DNA of 64,000 nt, taken from NCBI GenBank assembly GCA_021413735.1, contig JAIOPV010000198.1, positions 33,889 to 97,888 of the forward strand, given 5' to 3'. Below the pieces are notes generated by a model. The model had not been told where the DNA came from, ran no database searches, and was given only the letters and a program-made list of their open reading frames with translations. This DNA comes from Planctomycetota bacterium (GTDB lineage Bacteria > Planctomycetota > Planctomycetia > Gemmatales > Gemmataceae). Below are positions 8,347 through 16,497 of the stretch, piece after piece. The translations under genes and the position numbers were made by a program. The number at the start of each line of letters is the position of its first letter. The stretch's first letter is position 1.

Positions 8347-8817
8347 ATGTGGTACGGCTTATGCGCCGATGTCGTCGTTGCTATTCACCTCGCGTATGTC
8401 GCCTACGTCATCCTCGGGCAGTTGTTCATCATCATCGGTGCCCCGCTGAAATGGCAGTGGGTTCGTAATCCATGGTTCCGATTCACGCACTTGCTCGCGA
8501 TCACGATTGTTGCTGTCGAAGCCATCCAGGGCTGGCAGTGTCCGCTCACCGTGTGGGAAGCCCAACTCCGGGAACTCGGCGGGCAGGCATTTAATGGTAG
8601 CCAATCGTTCATGGGCAAGCTGCTTCACGATATCCTCTTCGTCGAAAATGTGCCGCAACTCGCGCTCGACACGGGCTACGTCGCAGCAGCGCTCCTCGTC
8701 ATGCAGGGGCTCATCATGTACCCGCCGCGCTGGTTCCGAGTTGGGAAGCGGTCCGAAGTTGTGGCGACTCCGGACGCCAGCCTGAACTATGAAGCTGGAA
8801 TGATCGCCACTGCGTGA
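8347..8817 (+). CDS. DUF2784 membrane protein
   Basis: 156 residues with four hydrophobic helices. The features expected of DUF2784 are present: an N-terminal helix with 'AIHLAYVAYVILGQLFIIIG', the 'WVRNPWFRFTHLLAITIV' segment, 'CPLTVWEAQLRELGGQ' after the second helix, and a C-terminal helix before 'YPPRW'. The function of the family is unknown; it is a small integral inner-membrane protein. The start ATG follows a short divergent intergenic region, and an intrinsic terminator begins 36 bp after the stop, so it appears monocistronic. Confidence 0.85.
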   Translation: MWYGLCADVVVAIHLAYVAYVILGQLFIIIGAPLKWQWVRNPWFRFTHLLAITIVAVEAIQGWQCPLTVWEAQLRELGGQAFNGSQSFMGKLLHDILFVENVPQLALDTGYVAAALLVMQGLIMYPPRWFRVGKRSEVVATPDASLNYEAGMIATA

Positions 8818-8852
8818 GCGAACCGATCTTGACACTTCACGCGATTTCTCCG

Positions 8853-8881
8853 ACCCTCCGGCATTCTTGCGGAGGGTTTTT
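8853..8881 (+). terminator. Intrinsic terminator after the DUF2784 gene
   Basis: An 8-bp perfect stem ACCCTCCG / CGGAGGGT closes a 9-base loop and is followed by a run of T (8877-8881), the standard rho-independent arrangement. Confidence 0.85.
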
Positions 8882-8883
8882 CG

Positions 8884-10155
8884 TTGTCACTCGTCTCGAC
8901 AGTTGGCCTCGCGGTGCGAGCAGTGCAGATCAAACTCGGCCTGCTCACCGCCTACGATACGTTCTGGCCCGCTGCCGTTCGAGGAAGCCGGCTGCTCCTC
9001 AACGGACAGGTTTCGGCGTTCACCCGCAAGCTGTTCAACGAACTGCCCGACGCCCGCGAAACTATTCCTGTCGAAGCGAATCGCAGTGGGCCGCCGTTGT
9101 TCCTTGCAGGGCACGTCCTCGGGCTTGGTGGCTACGATCATCTCGTGCTGAACATCTTGAAGGGGCTAACCAACTCGGGGGTAAACGTCTGTCGCGATCG
9201 CCGTTCGTGCTTCCGCAAGCAGCTCGTGCCCATCGAAATTCGTCCTTCGGAAATGCGGCGCAGAGCGCACCATCCCAGGCTTGCGGTCGCGCCGCCGTAT
9301 CTGCTGCAGCGCTACAGCCCCGACCGACACACTGCCGCGTTCACGATGTGGGAAAGTGACACGTTGCCGCCAGGTTCCGTGGAACAGTTGAACCGTTGCG
9401 GATTGGTGATCGTGCCGAGTTCGTGGGGCCGACGATGCTTCCGCGCGAACGGCGTGCGTGTTCCCATCGAAGTGGTGTCATTAGGGTACGACCCCACGGT
9501 TTTCGGAGGCACCCCATCACTTGCACGCGGGGTTCGCCAAACCGTCTTCGGCACAGCCGGGGCGCTCGACGAAGGAGGTCTCCGAAAGAACGTGCAGCGA
9601 GTCATCGACCTGTTCCGCCAGGAGTTCCCGTCTGAACGTGATGTGCGGTTGCGAGTGAAGATCACGCCGAACTCACCACGTGTGGAAACACACGGCGACC
9701 CCCGCGTGGAGGTCCTCGATTCCCACCTGACACCGAGCGAACTCGCCGACTGGTACCGCTCGCTGAACGTGTATGTGAACGCTTCCGCAGGCGAGGGTTT
9801 CGGACTGCATCTGCTGGAAGCGATGGCGTGTGGTGTGCCGTTGATCTCATCGCGGTTCGGTGGCGTCGGCGCGTTTTTCGATGCCCGCGTCGGCTATGAA
9901 GTGCGATCGACACCAATCGAGGCATCGAACGCGATTTATCAGGGTATGTGGTCCGATCCCCACAACGGCGACATGATGACCTGCATGCGGCAAGTTTATC
10001 GAGATGGTGAAACCGCGAGGCTCTCGGGCATCGCCGCGTCGCAGCGAGCCGCGAAGTTCCGTTGGGAAGACACGATGCGGAAACTCGTGATCGCGCTGAT
10101 TCGACACAACTTCATCCGCCACCCACAATCGACAGCACTATCGCCAGTATCATAA
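8884..10155 (+). CDS. Glycosyltransferase family 4-like protein
   Basis: 423 residues if begun at TTG 8884. The GT4 C-terminal Rossmann half is clear: 'VVSLGYDPTVF', 'ALDEGGLRKNVQRVIDLFR', 'HLTPSELADWYRSLNVYVNAS' and the donor-binding motif 'GEGFGLHLLEAMACGVPLI', in which the two Glu contact the nucleotide sugar. The N-terminal acceptor half has 'GLGGYDHLVLNILKGLTNSG'. It probably adds a sugar to a glycan or lipid acceptor in the cytoplasm. There is no ATG near the N-terminus; TTG 8884 sits 3 bp after the terminator T-run, and GTG at 8914 or 8923 are alternatives. The 3' end overlaps the convergent zinc-ribbon gene by 44 bp. Confidence 0.8.
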   Translation: MSLVSTVGLAVRAVQIKLGLLTAYDTFWPAAVRGSRLLLNGQVSAFTRKLFNELPDARETIPVEANRSGPPLFLAGHVLGLGGYDHLVLNILKGLTNSGVNVCRDRRSCFRKQLVPIEIRPSEMRRRAHHPRLAVAPPYLLQRYSPDRHTAAFTMWESDTLPPGSVEQLNRCGLVIVPSSWGRRCFRANGVRVPIEVVSLGYDPTVFGGTPSLARGVRQTVFGTAGALDEGGLRKNVQRVIDLFRQEFPSERDVRLRVKITPNSPRVETHGDPRVEVLDSHLTPSELADWYRSLNVYVNASAGEGFGLHLLEAMACGVPLISSRFGGVGAFFDARVGYEVRSTPIEASNAIYQGMWSDPHNGDMMTCMRQVYRDGETARLSGIAASQRAAKFRWEDTMRKLVIALIRHNFIRHPQSTALSPVS

Positions 10156-10411
10156 GCAGCACGACCGCCCAGGCCACGCCTGACATGCCATTCGATGGAG
10201 CATCTTCCTTCGAGATGTACTCGCCGCACTTCGGGCACTGTTCCGAGTCTTCGAGAATCTCCGCACGGCAATGTGGACACAGCACCGTCGGTGGCCCATC
10301 GTCGTCATACAAGCCCGACGGATACGTCTCGGGATCAGCGGGGTCGTAGTCGTCCCCATCGTCCCAGTCGTCTTCCTCTTCGTCAGGCTCTTCGTGCCGT
10401 GGGCGGGCCAC
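10112..10411 (-). CDS. Zinc-ribbon tail-anchored membrane protein
   Basis: 99 residues from GTG 10411, chosen because GGAG lies eight bases upstream and the frame then starts after the stop of the upstream oxidoreductase gene. The N-terminus is very acidic ('EEPDEEEDDWDDGDDYDPAD'). A zinc ribbon 'CPHCRAEILEDSEQCPKCG' follows, and one C-terminal helix ('WAVVLLMILAIVLSIVGGG') would anchor it in the membrane. Small zinc-ribbon/single-TM proteins of this kind are common in planctomycetes and have no assigned role. The last 44 bp overlap the 3' end of the convergent glycosyltransferase gene. Confidence 0.75.
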   Translation of the reverse strand: MARPRHEEPDEEEDDWDDGDDYDPADPETYPSGLYDDDGPPTVLCPHCRAEILEDSEQCPKCGEYISKEDAPSNGMSGVAWAVVLLMILAIVLSIVGGG

Positions 10412-10425
10412 TGATTTCTCTCCGT

Positions 10426-11673
10426 TCACTTCTTTTGAATTTTCGGTATCTCGCGCTGTGACGGTCCCCACTCGCTCGCAGTGTACTTGATATCGAGTTG
10501 TGGTGTCTCGATTCGTTTGCCCTGCTCGTGATGACTCGTCATCACCGCGTCGAGGATCCCGGTCGTCAGCAGCGTTCGTTCGACGGGATACGGTGCGTGA
10601 CCCGTGCGAATCATCGACTCGATCGCGTGCGTGAGTTCCGCGAAGTGTGCGAAAGGGTCGAGTTGCTGAAGATAGAAATGGCACACGTCGGGTTTCTCAA
10701 CGTTCTTCCGTTGACCCGCGAAGTAGAACGCACCGCCATCGCCTTCGTGAATCCAGCCGTTGGGTATCACCACAAAAGCCCGGAAGCCGTCGCGGTACTC
10801 GATCTCGAGAACCCCAGAATCCTTTGCAGTCGCGGCAACACGCCGAAGCTCTCCCGGCGAGTGATCCGTGACCATCTTCAACGCTGCTTCAAGGAGCGGC
10901 GCGGCCCACGGCTGTTTATCGAACGATTCCCACATCGCCTCGCGGCGAAGGTAACGGCCAGCGGGACCGCCCAGCCCCCAAATGCGACCCTCGAACGCCG
11001 CCATGATTTCACCGCCGAAGTGACACGTCACGGCTTTCACGCCTGTTTCGCCACCCGAGCGCCGTTCGACCATGCACTGCAATGCTTCGAGGGCATGGAA
11101 GCCGTATGCCTCAAGTGAGGCGTAACCAATCTGCACGGCGCCGGTCAGTTCGCTGCCTTTCGGAAGTACGAGGTTGGGCTTTCGCCATGTCACCGGCAGT
11201 GACGATCCCGCCAAGAACGGAAACATCAACTTCCGCGAGCGATCATACATCCACTTCGCATCTTCCCAGGTCACAGCAAGATGCTTGTCATTGAAGACGG
11301 GCACAGACTTCCCGGACTTCTCGAAGACCGCCGTGATCTCCTCGAAGAACCTGCGACGCGGGTAGAGCGTTTGACCTTTCGCATTGTTGGGGTAGTTGCC
11401 GTGTTCGCCGATGGAAAGCACTCCATCGACCGCGAGCGTCTTGCCGCCGAGCGTGAGGCAATCGGCGATCGTCTCGTAAATTTTGAAGCCGTGCTTCTTC
11501 TCCAAATCCCGGCTCATGTCGTTCTTGGGCACCTGATCGGTGTACATCGACACGAGTTCAAGTTCAGGCTTGGTGCCGTCCGGATAGCCGTTGAGGATGT
11601 TGCGGATAATGACATCGGCGTGTGACCATTTCCGATATTCGGTGACGACCGCAGCGACCTTCTTGGGAGGCAT
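10426..11673 (-). CDS. Gfo/Idh/MocA-like oxidoreductase
   Basis: 415 residues from ATG 11673 ('MPPKKVAAVVTEYRKWSHAD'); an in-frame upstream extension to 11826 runs through a terminator hairpin and is rejected. The N-terminal half is a Rossmann-like domain in which 'VAAVVTEYRKWSHADVII', 'ELELVSMYTDQ', 'KKHGFKIYETIADCL' and 'VDGVLSIGEHG' follow the Gfo/Idh pattern, although the usual GxGxxG turn is altered. The C-terminus ('MIRTGHAPYPVERTLLTTG') also fits. Such proteins are often called oxidoreductases in planctomycetes, but activity is unproven and the NAD-binding glycines are not obvious. It lies 14 bp upstream of the small zinc-ribbon gene. Confidence 0.6.
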   Translation of the reverse strand: MPPKKVAAVVTEYRKWSHADVIIRNILNGYPDGTKPELELVSMYTDQVPKNDMSRDLEKKHGFKIYETIADCLTLGGKTLAVDGVLSIGEHGNYPNNAKGQTLYPRRRFFEEITAVFEKSGKSVPVFNDKHLAVTWEDAKWMYDRSRKLMFPFLAGSSLPVTWRKPNLVLPKGSELTGAVQIGYASLEAYGFHALEALQCMVERRSGGETGVKAVTCHFGGEIMAAFEGRIWGLGGPAGRYLRREAMWESFDKQPWAAPLLEAALKMVTDHSPGELRRVAATAKDSGVLEIEYRDGFRAFVVIPNGWIHEGDGGAFYFAGQRKNVEKPDVCHFYLQQLDPFAHFAELTHAIESMIRTGHAPYPVERTLLTTGILDAVMTSHHEQGKRIETPQLDIKYTASEWGPSQREIPKIQKK

Positions 11674-11768
11674 GGAGACACCGGCGAGGGAGGCAGAATT
11701 CACGACTCGAAGTGCAGAGTAGCCAAGATTCGGCCGAGGCGACAGGAAAAGTTGGAGGGGAATGGCAA

Positions 11769-11801
11769 CGGCCGCGAAGGAATTGATGTCCTTCGCGGCC
11801 G
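11769..11801 (-). terminator. Hairpin terminator downstream of the lipoprotein gene
   Basis: A perfect 13-bp inverted repeat CGGCCGCGAAGGA / TCCTTCGCGGCCG encloses a 7-base loop, 25 bp after the lipoprotein stop and ahead of the oxidoreductase start. Only a weak T-rich tract follows on the minus strand. Confidence 0.65.
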
Positions 11802-11826
11802 AGTTCAAGTGAAACAGAAGGGTCAA

Positions 11827-12261
11827 TCAGTTCCCGAGTTTGATGTCCCAGTTCGTTTTCGATCCTGTGATCTCGACTGTCATGTCGCTCGTGTCTTCGG
11901 ACCAGTACTTCTTCGGAATGCTCCGCGTCGCAGCCTGCTTCGCCGCGTTGTTCGTTCCATAAGGCCTGACCACGACGACGTAGAATCCCTCCGGTATGCC
12001 TTCCTGTCCGTCGAGAGTCTTGAGGCTGAACGAGCCATCTGGCCCAACCGGGGAAGAGCCTTCCCGGCCGAAGATTCCGTTCTCCTTCGCCTTCGGTGTC
12101 AGGAGAATCTCAGCCCCGCCTCGCACCAAATCCCCACCCGCACCTCGGACCTTTCCGGTGACTACTTGGGGTGAGGTTGAGTAGGGATTGGCCTCGCTGC
12201 TGGAGCAACCCAAGGCCGAACACAGGATCATGAAGCAACCGCAAAGAATGAGTGAACGCAT
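11827..12261 (-). CDS. Lipoprotein with carboxypeptidase-regulatory-like fold
   Basis: 144 residues from the ATG at 12261, which places a type II signal peptide at the N-terminus with lipobox 'SALGC' and Cys19. An upstream in-frame start would bury that signal. The mature part begins with a Ser-rich linker, then 'VVTGKVRGAGGDLVRGGAEILLTP' and 'PVGPDGSFSL', the prealbumin-like beta-sandwich pattern of small planctomycete lipoproteins. It follows a DUF1559 gene on the same strand by 52 bp, a pairing repeated twice more in this window. Probably membrane-anchored and extracytoplasmic, role unknown. Confidence 0.8.
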   Translation of the reverse strand: MRSLILCGCFMILCSALGCSSSEANPYSTSPQVVTGKVRGAGGDLVRGGAEILLTPKAKENGIFGREGSSPVGPDGSFSLKTLDGQEGIPEGFYVVVVRPYGTNNAAKQAATRSIPKKYWSEDTSDMTVEITGSKTNWDIKLGN

Positions 12262-12313
12262 TGTGTGAAATCCGTTTGGGATCAAAGCAAATGGGGATGT
12301 CCGCATTGCGACA

Positions 12314-13348
12314 TTAGAAGTCGATATTCAGGACTTCCCCGCCCGCTGGAGTGCAGAGGTTCCGCATCTGAACGGGTGCGATGCTGTCCCGGACGAACCG
12401 AACAGAGCCGTCGCCAAACACCGCCATTGCACCGCCAGTGTGGAAGCTAAACGCTTCGTCGTTCGGACCACAGTTGTTCGTGGTCCACGGGCAGCCCGAA
12501 GGCCCACCAATTGGAGTCGCGTTCTGATTGACGATCTTGTAGCTCGGGCCGACGGCGCCGGGAGGGCCAGAGATGCCGTTACCCTGGTCGGGTTCGGCCC
12601 ACCGCGCGACATTCGTCTTGCCGCCGCTCGGCTGGTCGTACTTCCCGTTGACGTTGCCGTTGAAGCCACGGCCCACGTCTTCGATGAATGCGATGGTGTT
12701 GCTCGTCCCATCAGTGACGGCGGTGACCGGTGTGCCGCCAGCAGGATTCACCGGTCCCCAACGGGTTCCGTCAGCCGCGGCTGTTGCTGTGGCGTCAGCG
12801 TGGGTTCGCTTGAGCAGACCGTCTTTTCGCCACGTTGCGTTGCCGGCCTGCCGATTCCCGCTGTCATCAAGGTCGGTGTACGCGATGGGCATGTAGTCGC
12901 AGATGCCGTAGCCAGCCGTGTCTTTCATGTTCCCTGCGTACGGGTTGCTCGGACACACGAAGGTCTTGATGCCGGCCTGGAACGGCGTCTGGTCGGCCGC
13001 TCCGGCGTAGTGAACGCTAATGTTGATCTTTGCGTAGATTGCGTTTTGTTCGATGTAGGGCAGCAGCATTGTCCAGGTTGAGGCGGAGTCCATCGCCGTG
13101 ATGATTGTGCCCGAACTGTTGTAGTTGCCTTCTCCGCTGGTCGGGAACTTACTAAAGGTGCCTTCATAGTTGTGCAAACCGAGACCCAGTTGCTTCAGAT
13201 TGTTCGAGCAGGACATCCGTGCGGCAGCTTCGCGAACCTTCTGCACCGCAGGCAGCAGGAGGCCGATCAAGATCGCGATGATCGCAATCACGACCAGGAG
13301 TTCAATCAACGTAAATGCCGCACGGCGGCCCTGGCGGGTCGTCATCAA
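12314..13348 (-). CDS. DUF1559 pseudopilin-like protein
   Basis: 344 residues. The N-terminus carries a type IV prepilin-like signal ('[19 protein letters not shown]') with the processing site before Phe, then '[22 protein letters not shown]', and the C-terminus ends in the H-X9-DG motif ('[17 protein letters not shown]'). This combination defines the DUF1559 family, hugely expanded in Planctomycetes. The protein should be membrane-anchored with a large extracytoplasmic domain processed by prepilin peptidase. A lipoprotein gene follows at 52 bp. Confidence 0.95.
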   Translation of the reverse strand: MMTTRQGRRAAFTLIELLVVIAIIAILIGLLLPAVQKVREAAARMSCSNNLKQLGLGLHNYEGTFSKFPTSGEGNYNSSGTIITAMDSASTWTMLLPYIEQNAIYAKINISVHYAGAADQTPFQAGIKTFVCPSNPYAGNMKDTAGYGICDYMPIAYTDLDDSGNRQAGNATWRKDGLLKRTHADATATAAADGTRWGPVNPAGGTPVTAVTDGTSNTIAFIEDVGRGFNGNVNGKYDQPSGGKTNVARWAEPDQGNGISGPPGAVGPSYKIVNQNATPIGGPSGCPWTTNNCGPNDEAFSFHTGGAMAVFGDGSVRFVRDSIAPVQMRNLCTPAGGEVLNIDF

Positions 13349-13616
13349 AAAATCTCCGCAATGGGTTTGGGAGAGGCCGGTATGTCGGCCCCAATTGTGG
13401 GTTAGACTTCTCGTTCGTTGTCTGAATTAACTTAACTGGATCAGAGACGGGTTGTAGGTTGATTACCGTGAAAGTTGAGGGAGGAATTGATGTTCTTCAA
13501 ATGTGGATTTCGTGAAGATACTTGCCGATGGAGTCCTGGTTGTCATTTGGGGTAACGAGCTCTCGTCGGGACAGGCGGAGAAGTGCGTCTGCAAACTTGA
13601 GGCAGCGGGCTGATCG

Positions 13617-14519
13617 CTAAACATCCACATCCCAAACCACAATTCTCCCCTTCTCTCCGCCCGCAGCCGCGAGGTTGCCGTCAGCGCTGAACGCGACCGA
13701 CTTCAACCCCCCGATGTTCCACTCGAAAGTGCGGGTCACGGTCCACTCGGCGTCGCGGTCGTGAAGCCGAACCGTGGCGTCGTTGCTTGTTGCGGCGAGG
13801 TACCTACCCGACGGATGGAACGCGATGCCGGTTACATGCTGACGGTTCGGGGTCTGAGTTTGAATGAACTTCGTCGGGTCGGTCAAGTTGGAGATGTTGA
13901 GGTAACTTGTGGAAATGAATGCTACCCATTCGCCGTCGGGCGACACTCGAGCAAGAGTGCCGCGGTTTCGACCAAACGATTGTTCACTCTGAATGTCGCC
14001 GTTTGCAGCCGATCGTACTCGCAGGTAGCACCCGCTCGGCTCTCCATAGAACGTTGGGCTGAGATACTCCACGGAAGCGAACCGTTCGCTGTCAGCGAAG
14101 AAGTCTACCCCCAGCGTTTGGCAGCAGCGGAGGACTTTCATCCATTTTCGATCGCCAACCCCGTTTGGTGTGACATCAAACGATATCAGCGCGGGGATGG
14201 TGACGAGCAAGCAGCCACGCGCCGAGACGGCCAACCCACACGCAGGAGTCTTCCCAACACGAGACACGGAGCCGCCGCGTGCGTGAATTGCATAAAGTCC
14301 TGCCCCGGCGGCGACCATCAGCCACTCGCCCGAGGGGTCATACCGCAGGTTGTCTTTCGTTAACCCGAAGTACGTCGGGCCACCGGCCCGTCCTGCGATT
14401 CCAGTCGCGATGTCCCAAAATTCAACGACAGAACCATTCCCACACGCGGCGAGCGTGGCTCCGTCGGGACTGAACGCGAGTCCTGTCACCGGTCGGCTTT
14501 GACCCTTGAACTGTAGCAT
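13617..14519 (-). CDS. WD40 beta-propeller protein
   Basis: 300 residues, no signal peptide. WD40-type blades recur: 'VTGLAFSPDGATLAACGNGS...VEFWDI', 'LARVSPDGEWVAFIS', 'VTGIAFHPSGRYLAATSNDATVRLHD' and the last blade ending 'LAAAGGEKGRIVVWDVDV'. That closing signature and the M-x-hydrophobic start are shared with the five tandem WD40 genes at 20954-25705, so this is a dispersed paralogue. One propeller of about seven blades fits the length. Probably a cytoplasmic protein-interaction scaffold; no catalytic domain. It ends the minus-strand unit after the esterase gene (7 bp gap). Confidence 0.85.
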   Translation of the reverse strand: MLQFKGQSRPVTGLAFSPDGATLAACGNGSVVEFWDIATGIAGRAGGPTYFGLTKDNLRYDPSGEWLMVAAGAGLYAIHARGGSVSRVGKTPACGLAVSARGCLLVTIPALISFDVTPNGVGDRKWMKVLRCCQTLGVDFFADSERFASVEYLSPTFYGEPSGCYLRVRSAANGDIQSEQSFGRNRGTLARVSPDGEWVAFISTSYLNISNLTDPTKFIQTQTPNRQHVTGIAFHPSGRYLAATSNDATVRLHDRDAEWTVTRTFEWNIGGLKSVAFSADGNLAAAGGEKGRIVVWDVDV

Positions 14520-14526
14520 TCGCGGC

Positions 14527-15399
14527 TCACTTCTTCGCTTCGAGCAACGCCCGCGCCTTCATCCAATCGCTCAACCGCTCCGGCCAGGTATCGAGTCCCT
14601 TTTGCCCCTTCGCCAGGCCAACGCCGTGCTGACCCTTCTCGTAGATGTGCAGTTCCACCGACACGCCAGCCTTCTTGCACGCGAGGTAAAACCGCACCGC
14701 GTTTTCTGGAACGACCGCAGTGTCGGCGCTCGTGTGGAAGATGAACGTCGGCGGTGTCTCCTTCGTCACTTGCTTCTCGTTCGAGTACAGTTCGATCAAC
14801 TTCTCGTCCGGCTTCGGTCCGATCAGGTTGTTCCGACTTCCGTTGTGAGTCACGCCCGCTTCCATCGTGATGACCGGGTATGCCAGGATCAGGAAGTCTG
14901 GTCGGCAACTCGTCTTGTCGATCGCGTCGCCTTCGGCCAATCCATTGTCGAAGTGCGTGCCAGCGGTGCTTGCGAGATGACCCCCCGCCGAGAAGCCCCA
15001 AATACCGATCCGCTTCGGATCAATGCCGTAATCCGCAGCTTTCGCGCGAACTGTCCGGATGGCTCGTTGAGCATCGGTGAGCGGTGCCGCGAGCAGCGGA
15101 CCGGGGCGTTCCTTGTTCGCGAGGCGATACTTCAAGATGAATGCGTGAATGCCCAAACCATTCAGGAACTCCGCGACCTGCTTGCCTTCGTGATCCATTG
15201 CCAAACCGCCGTAGCCACCGCCGGGGCACACCACGACCGCGGCACCGTTGGCCTTGTCCTTCGGCGCAAGCCAAACCGTGATGCTTGGTTTGTCGGTGTC
15301 CGTTTCGCCAACGGCCAGCGGTGCTTTGCCTTCCCAGAGGGGAATGGTTGGATTCGCGGGCTGCGCGGCAAGCGCCAGCAAGAACGAAGCGACGAACAT
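14527..15399 (-). CDS. Secreted alpha/beta-hydrolase, acetylxylan-esterase/BD-FAE-like
   Basis: 290 residues with an N-terminal signal peptide ('MFVASFLLALAAQPA'). The oxyanion loop 'VVVCPGGGYGGLAMDHEG' and nucleophile elbow 'GFSAGGHLAS' (Ser137), with Asp226 in 'HTSADTAVVPENA' and His258 in 'GQHGVG', form a complete Ser-Asp-His triad. This organisation is typical of bifunctional acetylxylan/feruloyl esterases and related carbohydrate esterases that deacetylate plant polysaccharides outside the cytoplasm. The gene precedes a WD40 gene by 7 bp. Substrate preference is inferred from family only. Confidence 0.85.
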   Translation of the reverse strand: MFVASFLLALAAQPANPTIPLWEGKAPLAVGETDTDKPSITVWLAPKDKANGAAVVVCPGGGYGGLAMDHEGKQVAEFLNGLGIHAFILKYRLANKERPGPLLAAPLTDAQRAIRTVRAKAADYGIDPKRIGIWGFSAGGHLASTAGTHFDNGLAEGDAIDKTSCRPDFLILAYPVITMEAGVTHNGSRNNLIGPKPDEKLIELYSNEKQVTKETPPTFIFHTSADTAVVPENAVRFYLACKKAGVSVELHIYEKGQHGVGLAKGQKGLDTWPERLSDWMKARALLEAKK

Positions 15400-15568
15400 G
15401 GTTGACTCACCGAGGAGGGAGGAAGTGCGAAATGCGAGTGTAATTAAGGTATTGCTGCGCGGTCAGAAGTGAATGAATCTCGAAGCCGACGTCGGCGGGA
15501 GCCGTGGTCGGTGTTGGCGGCACAGAGGCGATGCTCATGCCGCTGCCGTGTGGACTGACCTTCCCAGA

Positions 15569-15853
15569 TCAGCTTCGGCTGGCAGATGCTGGCTGAGCGG
15601 CGAGCAGTTCACCGATGAACCGCCGGAGCATCTGCCCCGTGGTCATGCCTCGGCGACTCGCCGCTGCTTCTAACTCCATGGCCTGCCATCGCGGCAACAG
15701 AAGCGGCAACTCGACGACTTCTTGGTCGATGCGGGCCACATCAGATGAAATGCCATCAAAGAGTGGTTGCACGTGAACACCTACCGTGGATTGCGTGAGC
15801 GGCAACGCGGTGGCGTTACCGATGGTCGCGGGCCGACGATCAAACTCCTGCAT
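15569..15853 (-). CDS. Small protein with ribbon-helix-helix-like C-terminus
   Basis: 94 residues from ATG 15853, which has GGAG five bases upstream. The second half reads 'VVELPLLLPRWQAMELEAAA' then 'SRRGMTTGQMLRRFIGELLA', a short strand followed by two helices resembling the CopG/Arc ribbon-helix-helix DNA-binding fold. The N-terminal half shows no motif. There is no partner toxin gene next to it. It could be a small DNA-binding regulator; real coding status is likely but not certain. Confidence 0.45.
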   Translation of the reverse strand: MQEFDRRPATIGNATALPLTQSTVGVHVQPLFDGISSDVARIDQEVVELPLLLPRWQAMELEAAASRRGMTTGQMLRRFIGELLAAQPASASRS

Positions 15854-16497
15854 CCTGGCTCCGCACTGTGCGGAGTCCGTCAACCCCGTGCGCCTGAAAT
15901 CCTACCCCGAGCCTCGATCACCCACAAGAACCGTGTTCCAATTCGTCCAGATTTTATTTTCGTTTAAATGGTCAATGATCGCACAGTCGCAAGGGGCAGC
16001 GGCTTTTCCATGCCGCAGTTTCCCAACATAAACCAAACCAAATACTTCCTGTCGAGGCAATTGTTTTCGGGGTGTCGGGAACTTCCGCAAATCATTGCAA
16101 CACGGATGCCGCTCTGAACTTCCTCGAACGAGTTCGCGATATCGTCTTATTCTAATTGCACTTAAAACAGTTTTTTTACTAGAAGCGGGATCGCGTCCCC
16201 AAAATGTTGCTCAATTTCCAAGCACATCGTGTTCCGGACCGTGCAGGGTTTCGGTTTTTGCGGATTGGGGCGTTGCGTCACCTGGGAAGGTTGGGTTGGG
16301 ATTGGCGCGCGCATTGTTCCGAGAAGCGGGGTTAGAACCACGGGTTCCGACGGTTCCGCCGCCCCTGCCGGAAAATACGAGAAAGATGTTGACGCGGCAT
16401 CGCGAAGGGGGGCAAGACCGGTTAACATTTTTGAATGTGGAGGTCTCTGCCCCAACCCATCAACCGGTGATTTCCCCGCATTCGCGGAGCGGAACTC
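15854..16497. other. Intergenic region upstream of the 1462-residue TPR gene
   Basis: 644 bp without a convincing gene on either strand. It is richer in A/T runs than its surroundings (for example around 15950 and 16150-16185) and contains a stretch of seven T at about 16171. It presumably holds the promoter and a long leader for the plus-strand gene at 16498, whose ATG is preceded by GGAG. No riboswitch or RNA family is recognised. Confidence 0.4.
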
